9,746 nt of DNA from Methanobrevibacter sp. (GTDB taxonomy: Archaea > Methanobacteriota > Methanobacteria > Methanobacteriales > Methanobacteriaceae), in contig JAGCBE010000276.1 in the NCBI GenBank assembly GCA_017652345.1, positions 1-9,746 of the forward strand, written 5' to 3'. Below are positions 6,261 to 9,746 of the stretch, piece by piece; the first letter of the stretch is position 1, and every line of letters begins with the position of its first letter. Under the pieces are notes generated by a model that worked only from the letters and a program-made list of their open reading frames with translations, was not told the origin of the DNA and made no database searches. A program made the position numbers and the translations under genes.

Positions 6261-7289
6261 TTATTCAGTTAAGTAACTGTCTAAATCTATATTCTCATTA
6301 TCACAAATGGTCTTCAAGGTTTCATAGAGTTTTTCATCTATTTCTAAACCATTCTTCTCATTTTCAGCAATTCTTTTTACTTCGAGATCTCCTGGAATGA
6401 AAGTGTTTCCGGATTCTCTGATTTCTGTTACGAATTCTTCGACTTGTTCCTTGAATGCGTCGATTGAAACGAATTTTTCAGGATTGATTGCAACAAACAA
6501 GTCACCTTTGTTACAGTCTTCCTTATAGTCTCCTGCAGTACCAGTTACTTTAGTACCGAATGCTGCATTTACTAAAGGTCCAGTCATAATTTCAATCATA
6601 AAGCTTAAAGCGTATCCTTTAACTCCACCAAATGGAAGGATAGAACCTTCTAATGCACCTTCAGGGTCAGTGGTCGGATTTCCGTCCTTGTCAATTGCAG
6701 TGTTTGGAGGGATTTCCTCACCTTTTCTTTTAGCTTCCAAGATTTTTCCTCTTGCGCTTACAGCAGTTGCCATATCAACAGCAATATAAGTTTCAGAAGG
6801 GATACCAATAGCTATTGGGTTAGTTCCAAGAATAGCTTTTTTACCACCTAAAGGAGCTACTCCAGGTTCAGTGTTACAAATTACAATACCAATCATGTCA
6901 TTTCTAATAGCGAGGTCGGAGTAATAACCGGTTATTCCAAAGTGGTTTGAATTGAAGGTACCTACTGCAGCGATACCTGTTTCCTTTGCCTTATTGATTG
7001 CCATCATCATTGCTTCATGTGCAATGTATTGTCCAAATAAGCTTTTTCCATCAATGAGTGCAATGGAATCTTCATCCTTGACAATTTCATAATCTCCTTT
7101 GGTTTCAATGAAACCGTTATTGATTCCTCTGATGTATTGTGGGAATCTTCCAAGTCCATGTGAAGTGAAACCTTTTAAATCGGAGTCTAAAGTAGCTTCG
7201 GTAATGATTTTTGCATGGTCTTCTTGCACTCCAATATTGATTAAGATTTCATTTACAAGTTTTCTTTCATTTTCAACACTAATTCTCAT
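6261..7289 (-). CDS. comC: L-sulfolactate dehydrogenase / malate-L-lactate dehydrogenase family protein (ComC-like)
   Basis: NAD(P)-dependent 2-hydroxyacid dehydrogenase of the Ldh2/MdhI/ComC family, 342 residues, the expected length. In methanogens ComC oxidises sulfolactate to sulfopyruvate in coenzyme M synthesis; close relatives act as malate dehydrogenases, and the sequence alone does not settle the substrate. Landmarks are S-H-G-L-G-R-F-P at 43-50, N-S-N-H-F-G at 113-118 with the probable catalytic His116, G-T-N-P-I-A-I-G-I-P at 155-164 in the cofactor region, D-M-A-T at 172-175, and F-G-G-V-K-G-Y-A-L at 220-228. The fold differs from classical Rossmann malate dehydrogenases. It follows purM on the same strand after 150 bases and has its own strong ribosome binding site and a promoter-like stretch, so it may be transcribed alone. 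It ends facing the convergent AT-rich gap. Family certain, name comC likely. Confidence 0.85.
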   Translation of the reverse strand: MRISVENERKLVNEILINIGVQEDHAKIITEATLDSDLKGFTSHGLGRFPQYIRGINNGFIETKGDYEIVKDEDSIALIDGKSLFGQYIAHEAMMMAINKAKETGIAAVGTFNSNHFGITGYYSDLAIRNDMIGIVICNTEPGVAPLGGKKAILGTNPIAIGIPSETYIAVDMATAVSARGKILEAKRKGEEIPPNTAIDKDGNPTTDPEGALEGSILPFGGVKGYALSFMIEIMTGPLVNAAFGTKVTGTAGDYKEDCNKGDLFVAINPEKFVSIDAFKEQVEEFVTEIRESGNTFIPGDLEVKRIAENEKNGLEIDEKLYETLKTICDNENIDLDSYLTE

Positions 7290-7294
7290 ATTTT

Positions 7295-7302
7295 CCCTCC
7301 TT
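7295..7302 (-). promoter_or_regulatory. Ribosome binding site of comC
   Basis: On the - strand AAGGAGGG lies five bases before the ATG at 7289. It is the best match to the anti-Shine-Dalgarno sequence in the window and suggests high translation. Confidence 0.8.
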
Positions 7303-7340
7303 AATGATTGGCATTTGTTGAAATATCTTTGTAATATTGA

Positions 7341-7356
7341 TTTTTTTAAATGTTTT
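7341..7356 (-). promoter_or_regulatory. Candidate TATA region of comC
   Basis: The - strand reads AAAACATTTAAAAAAA here, a purine-rich element followed by a TTTAAAA box, about 52-67 bases before the comC ATG. That leaves room for a leader of about 30 bases containing the ribosome binding site. The composition of the gap makes the match weak. Confidence 0.35.
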
Positions 7357-7439
7357 AATTATTTTTTTAAAATTATTATTGGAATTTTATGTATTTTATT
7401 TTAATTCTATTATTCTTTTATTTTCTTCTTGCACTGAAA

Positions 7440-8459
7440 TTAGTATTCAATTACAGTTCCTTCAAATGTTTTTACAGTGATCTTTTCTTCAGCAGTTACT
7501 GTTCCTACAATTTGAGCTTCAATGTTTTCATTCAATGCTTCAACAACAGCATCTGCTTCTTCTGGGCTTGCAATGACACAGAATCCTACACCCATATTGA
7601 AAACCTTATACATTTCCTCTAAAGGAACTCCTTGTTGGTAGATTAATTTAAAGATGTCTTGTGGCTCTGGGTAATCTGTAATGTCAAAACCGATTCCTTT
7701 TTTAAGTCTTGAAAGGTTGTTTACTCCGCCACCAGTCATATGAGCAAGACCTTTGATGTTGAAGTCATGTTTTAAAAGGTCGACAATTGCCTTGACATAC
7801 AATTGGGTAGGTTTCAACATTTCTTCTCCAATGGTAGTTTCACCGTTAGGCATTTTATCGTTAACATCGAATCCACCTTCTTCAAAGATTGCTCTTCTTG
7901 CTAAGCTTAAACCGTTACTGTGAATACCGCTGCTTCTAAGACCGATTAAAATATCTCCTTCTTGGATATCTGCACCAGTGATAATTTTATCCTTGTCTAC
8001 AAAACCGATACCTGTTCCTGCTAAGTCAAAGTCCTTTACAATTCCTGGAAGGGAAGCGGTTTCTCCTCCAATGATTGCAATTTGGGATTCTTTTGCCCCT
8101 TGGACAAGGCCATCTGCAATTTCTTCAGCTACTTTTGGGTCTGGTTCCTCAACTGCTAAGTAGTCAACTAATGCAATAGGTTCTGCACCTACACAAAGGA
8201 TATCGTTAACTACCATTGCAATCATGTCAATTCCAACAGTATCATATTTTTCCATCATTTTTGCAACTAATATTTTACTACCTACACCATCTGTACTCAT
8301 AGCAATAGCCTTATCGCCAAGTTCGACCAATGCTGCAAAGTGTCCGCTGTCAGTAATAATATTTCTGTATTCCAATGTTGGCTGCAATTTTGAAGCTAAT
8401 TTTGAAACGGTTAATGCTTCAAGGTCAATGTCAACACCAGATTCTGAATAAGTAACCAT
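7440..8459 (-). CDS. purM: Phosphoribosylformylglycinamidine cyclo-ligase (AIR synthetase)
   Basis: Fifth step of purine synthesis: ATP-dependent ring closure of formylglycinamidine ribonucleotide to aminoimidazole ribonucleotide, in the cytoplasm, normally as a dimer. From the ATG at 8459 it has 339 residues, a normal length. Landmarks are the opening [20 protein letters not shown] at 55-62, [11 protein letters not shown] at 76-86, the glycine-rich G-G-E-T-A-S-L-P-G at 131-139, [13 protein letters not shown] at 176-188, and [10 protein letters not shown] near 245-255. The start is set by AGGTGA at 8465-8470; the GTG at 8468 lies inside that site and is rejected. It stands apart from other purine genes here. 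The 228-base region upstream is rich in dyads that may regulate it. Identification is firm. Confidence 0.96.
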   Translation of the reverse strand: MVTYSESGVDIDLEALTVSKLASKLQPTLEYRNIITDSGHFAALVELGDKAIAMSTDGVGSKILVAKMMEKYDTVGIDMIAMVVNDILCVGAEPIALVDYLAVEEPDPKVAEEIADGLVQGAKESQIAIIGGETASLPGIVKDFDLAGTGIGFVDKDKIITGADIQEGDILIGLRSSGIHSNGLSLARRAIFEEGGFDVNDKMPNGETTIGEEMLKPTQLYVKAIVDLLKHDFNIKGLAHMTGGGVNNLSRLKKGIGFDITDYPEPQDIFKLIYQQGVPLEEMYKVFNMGVGFCVIASPEEADAVVEALNENIEAQIVGTVTAEEKITVKTFEGTVIEY

Positions 8460-8464
8460 AAAAT

Positions 8465-8470
8465 TCACCT
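8465..8470 (-). promoter_or_regulatory. Ribosome binding site of purM
   Basis: On the - strand AGGTGA lies five bases before the ATG at 8459. The in-frame GTG at 8468 is part of this site, so the shorter protein starting M-V-T-Y is chosen. Confidence 0.75.
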
Positions 8471-8506
8471 AATAATAATTTCTAAATTTTTTAATTTTCA
8501 AAGTTT

Positions 8507-8516
8507 TATTTAAATA
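8507..8516 (-). promoter_or_regulatory. Candidate proximal TATA box of purM
   Basis: TATTTAAATA, self-complementary, centred about 53 bases before the purM ATG. A transcript starting about 25 bases downstream would have a leader of roughly 25-30 bases, typical of archaea. It directly abuts the hairpin segment at 8518-8526. It competes with the distal candidate near 8608-8614, and sequence alone cannot decide. Confidence 0.4.
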
Positions 8517-8517
8517 G

Positions 8518-8543
8518 GCCATTATTACCAATGAAATAATAGC
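8518..8543 (-). repeat. Inverted repeat, 9-base arms, upstream of purM
   Basis: Segments 8518-8526 and 8535-8543 are complementary over nine positions when read as - strand RNA (GCUAUUAUU with AAUAAUGGC, including one G-U pair), around an 8-base loop. Its 8535-8543 arm is shared with the larger 13-base inverted repeat, so the two structures exclude one another. No U run follows, so it does not look like an intrinsic terminator. Confidence 0.6.
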
Positions 8544-8575
8544 TAACATTATAATATTTGTTTTAGCTATTATTT
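8534..8575. repeat. Inverted repeat with perfect 13-base arms upstream of purM
   Basis: AAATAATAGCTAA at 8534-8546 is the exact reverse complement of TTAGCTATTATTT at 8563-8575, with a 16-base AT-rich loop between. The arms contain AGCT cores, so the match is not just A/T runs. It lies about 75-116 bases before the purM start, between fttA and purM. It could be a protein-binding dyad or a leader hairpin, depending on which promoter is used. Confidence 0.75.
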
Positions 8576-8598
8576 ATATTATATTAATTATTTTGAAT

Positions 8599-8619
8599 AA
8601 TCGTTTGATATAAACGATT
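8599..8619. repeat. Dyad with 8-base arms enclosing a TATA-like box
   Basis: AATCGTTT at 8599-8606 and AAACGATT at 8612-8619 are exact reverse complements around the 5-base centre GATAT. Read on the - strand, the centre and the adjoining arm spell TTTATAT (8608-8614), a good archaeal TATA box. Dyads overlapping the TATA box are a common operator layout in archaea, where a bound repressor blocks TBP. The CG-containing arms stand out in the A/T-only surroundings. Confidence 0.6.
8608..8614 (-). promoter_or_regulatory. Candidate distal TATA box of purM
   Basis: TTTATAT on the - strand inside the CG-containing dyad. A transcript from here would start near 8585 and carry a leader of about 125 bases that includes both inverted repeats. 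It is an alternative to the proximal TATA candidate. Confidence 0.35.
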
Positions 8620-8620
8620 G

Positions 8621-8687
8621 AAATTAAAAATTAAAAAAATAAATTTTAGTTTTAAAAATATTAAAAAATATTTTAAAATATTTAAAA
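8621..8687 (-). terminator. Oligo-U terminator region after fttA
   Basis: Downstream of the fttA stop the - strand carries T6, T5, T7 and T5 runs within about 65 bases. On the + strand the longest is A7 at 8633-8639. A perfect 18-base A/T palindrome at 8666-8683 begins 5 bases after the stop. The repeated T runs fit archaeal termination, which should separate fttA from purM. Confidence 0.55.
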
Positions 8688-9746
8688 TTATTGAAGTCTG
8701 GTTGCTTCAAGGATAAGTGGAGTTTTAGTCTCTACCTTATAGCTTCTGTGAATGCTTGAAGCAAGGTCTACAGTTTTATATGGGTCTCCGTGACAAGTGA
8801 TGATCTTATCCGGTCTTGGATGCAATCTTTTTGCAAATTCCATCAATTGTCTTCTATTGGAGTGACCACTGAATCCTTCAATGGTTTTAACATCCATTTT
8901 AACATTGTAGATTTTTTTCTTGCCTGTTTCATCTTCCAATGGTATTTCCTTGTGTCCTTTTTGGATTTTTCTACCAAGGGATCCTTCAGATTGGTAACCT
9001 ACAAAGATAATGGAATTATTCTTGTCTTCACATAACCATTTGAAGTACTCTACAGAGTTTCCACCAGTCATCATACCAGATGTTGAAAGGATAATTGACG
9101 GTTCCCCTTCTACAATCTGTTTTCTTTCAGCATTGTTTTGAACCTTATTGAATGATTCTGAAATGAATGGGTTTCTTCCCATATGGAAGATTTGATCTCT
9201 TAAGTCTTTGCTTAAGTACTCAGGTCTTGCAGTGTGCACTGCAGTAGCTTCCCAAATCATACCGTCAAGATGGATTGGCACTTCATCAACCATTCCATGG
9301 CGCATGTACTCTTCAAGCACAATCATCAATTCTTGTGCCCTTCCTACTGCAAATACAGGAACCAATACTTTTCCGCCACGTTTCAAGGTTTTGTAGATGG
9401 TTTTCATCAATTCTTTTTCTGCATTGTTTCTTGATGGAGTAACGTCTTCATGTCCACCGTAGGTACTTTCCATAATGCAGCTTTCAACTCTTGGGAATCT
9501 TGTGGTTGCAGGTTCCAAGAGTCTGCTTCTTTCGTATTTGAAGTCTCCAGTGTAAAGCAAGTTATGTGCACCGTCACCAATGTGGAAGTGGCACATAGCA
9601 GAACCTAAGATGTGCCCTGCATTATGCAATGTCAATTTGATGTCTGGAGAGATGTCAGTTACAACTCCATAGTCAAGAGTGATTGTGTGCTTGATCATTT
9701 TTTGCACATGCTTTACATTGAAAGGAAGTGGGTTGTTTTCCCTATG
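8688..9746 (-). CDS. fttA: aCPSF1 / FttA transcription termination nuclease, C-terminal half (5' end beyond window)
   Basis: Archaeal CPSF73-like beta-CASP ribonuclease that cleaves nascent RNA and promotes transcription termination. The frame is open through the window edge (H-R-E-N-N-P-L-P-F before the in-frame GTG at 9707), so the N-terminus, with the KH domains and the metallo-beta-lactamase H-x-H-x-D-H motif of this family, lies outside. In the 352 visible residues the order is H-N-A-G-H-I-L-G-S (metal His45), Y-T-G-D-F (Asp68), the beta-CASP motif A M-E-S-T-Y-G-G (Glu93), the beta-CASP insert, [10 protein letters not shown], motif B E-G-F-S-G-H-S-N (His295) and motif C I-T-C-H-G-D (His319). 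The chain ends E-A-T-R-L-Q, near the expected end for the family (about 640 residues in total). The visible half has all the expected metal and acid/base residues. Shorter aCPSF2-type relatives exist; the long T-rich downstream zone and close match to the aCPSF1 pattern favour FttA. Confidence 0.9.
   Translation of the reverse strand, partial: HRENNPLPFNVKHVQKMIKHTITLDYGVVTDISPDIKLTLHNAGHILGSAMCHFHIGDGAHNLLYTGDFKYERSRLLEPATTRFPRVESCIMESTYGGHEDVTPSRNNAEKELMKTIYKTLKRGGKVLVPVFAVGRAQELMIVLEEYMRHGMVDEVPIHLDGMIWEATAVHTARPEYLSKDLRDQIFHMGRNPFISESFNKVQNNAERKQIVEGEPSIILSTSGMMTGGNSVEYFKWLCEDKNNSIIFVGYQSEGSLGRKIQKGHKEIPLEDETGKKKIYNVKMDVKTIEGFSGHSNRRQLMEFAKRLHPRPDKIITCHGDPYKTVDLASSIHRSYKVETKTPLILEATRLQ

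Noticed and set aside
7389..7622. + strand frame of 77 codons overlapping the purM 3' end
   Set aside because: Phe- and Cys-rich shadow of purM and the T-rich gap, with no matching family or start signal.
8534..8575. 13-base inverted repeat as an intrinsic terminator of fttA
   Set aside because: No U run follows it on the - strand, and better T-rich signals lie nearer the fttA stop.
8460..8687. purM upstream region as a known purine riboswitch
   Set aside because: The conserved GC-rich junction core of purine riboswitches is not seen; the pairing is nearly all A-U.
8790..9434. Several + strand frames opposite fttA
   Set aside because: They mirror a clearly coding - strand gene with all catalytic motifs intact. 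No start signals were seen.

Overview
The window looks like a piece of a methanogen chromosome of the order Methanobacteriales, most likely Methanobrevibacter or a close relative. This is an inference from four things. The DNA is very AT-rich, with non-coding stretches made almost only of A and T. Several genes carry archaeal GGTGAT/GGAGG-type ribosome binding sites. A family B DNA polymerase stops just after motif C, as in the split polymerase of this order. There are also genes for a ComC-type dehydrogenase, an archaeal PyrK and the archaeal termination nuclease aCPSF1/FttA.

The left half (about 1-5734) reads on the + strand. It holds pyrD (5' end cut by the window), pyrK, an AI-2E family membrane protein, the large fragment of DNA polymerase B, a small putative zinc-binding protein of the DGC type, and a small hypothetical protein that resembles the SCP2 fold. 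pyrD and pyrK form the two-subunit, NAD-linked dihydroorotate dehydrogenase of pyrimidine synthesis. Spacing suggests two pairs that are each co-transcribed, pyrD-pyrK and transporter-polB. The two small genes follow a fresh promoter-like region.

The middle (5735-6260) is a 526-base AT-rich gap between converging genes. It carries oligo-T terminators for both strands and an imperfect 59-base tandem duplication, and I see no gene in it.

The right half (6261-9746) reads on the - strand. In order of transcription it holds the C-terminal half of FttA/aCPSF1 (its start lies outside the window), purM (purine synthesis) and comC (sulfolactate/malate dehydrogenase family, coenzyme M synthesis). The 228-base gap before purM is the most structured non-coding part of the window. 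It has an 8-base-arm dyad enclosing a TATA-like box and three segments that can form two mutually exclusive hairpins.

Most of the window is ordinary housekeeping content. The points worth a second look are the purM upstream region, the polymerase split and its acidic insert, and the two small poorly known proteins. I found no evidence for mobile elements, CRISPR arrays, tRNA or rRNA genes.
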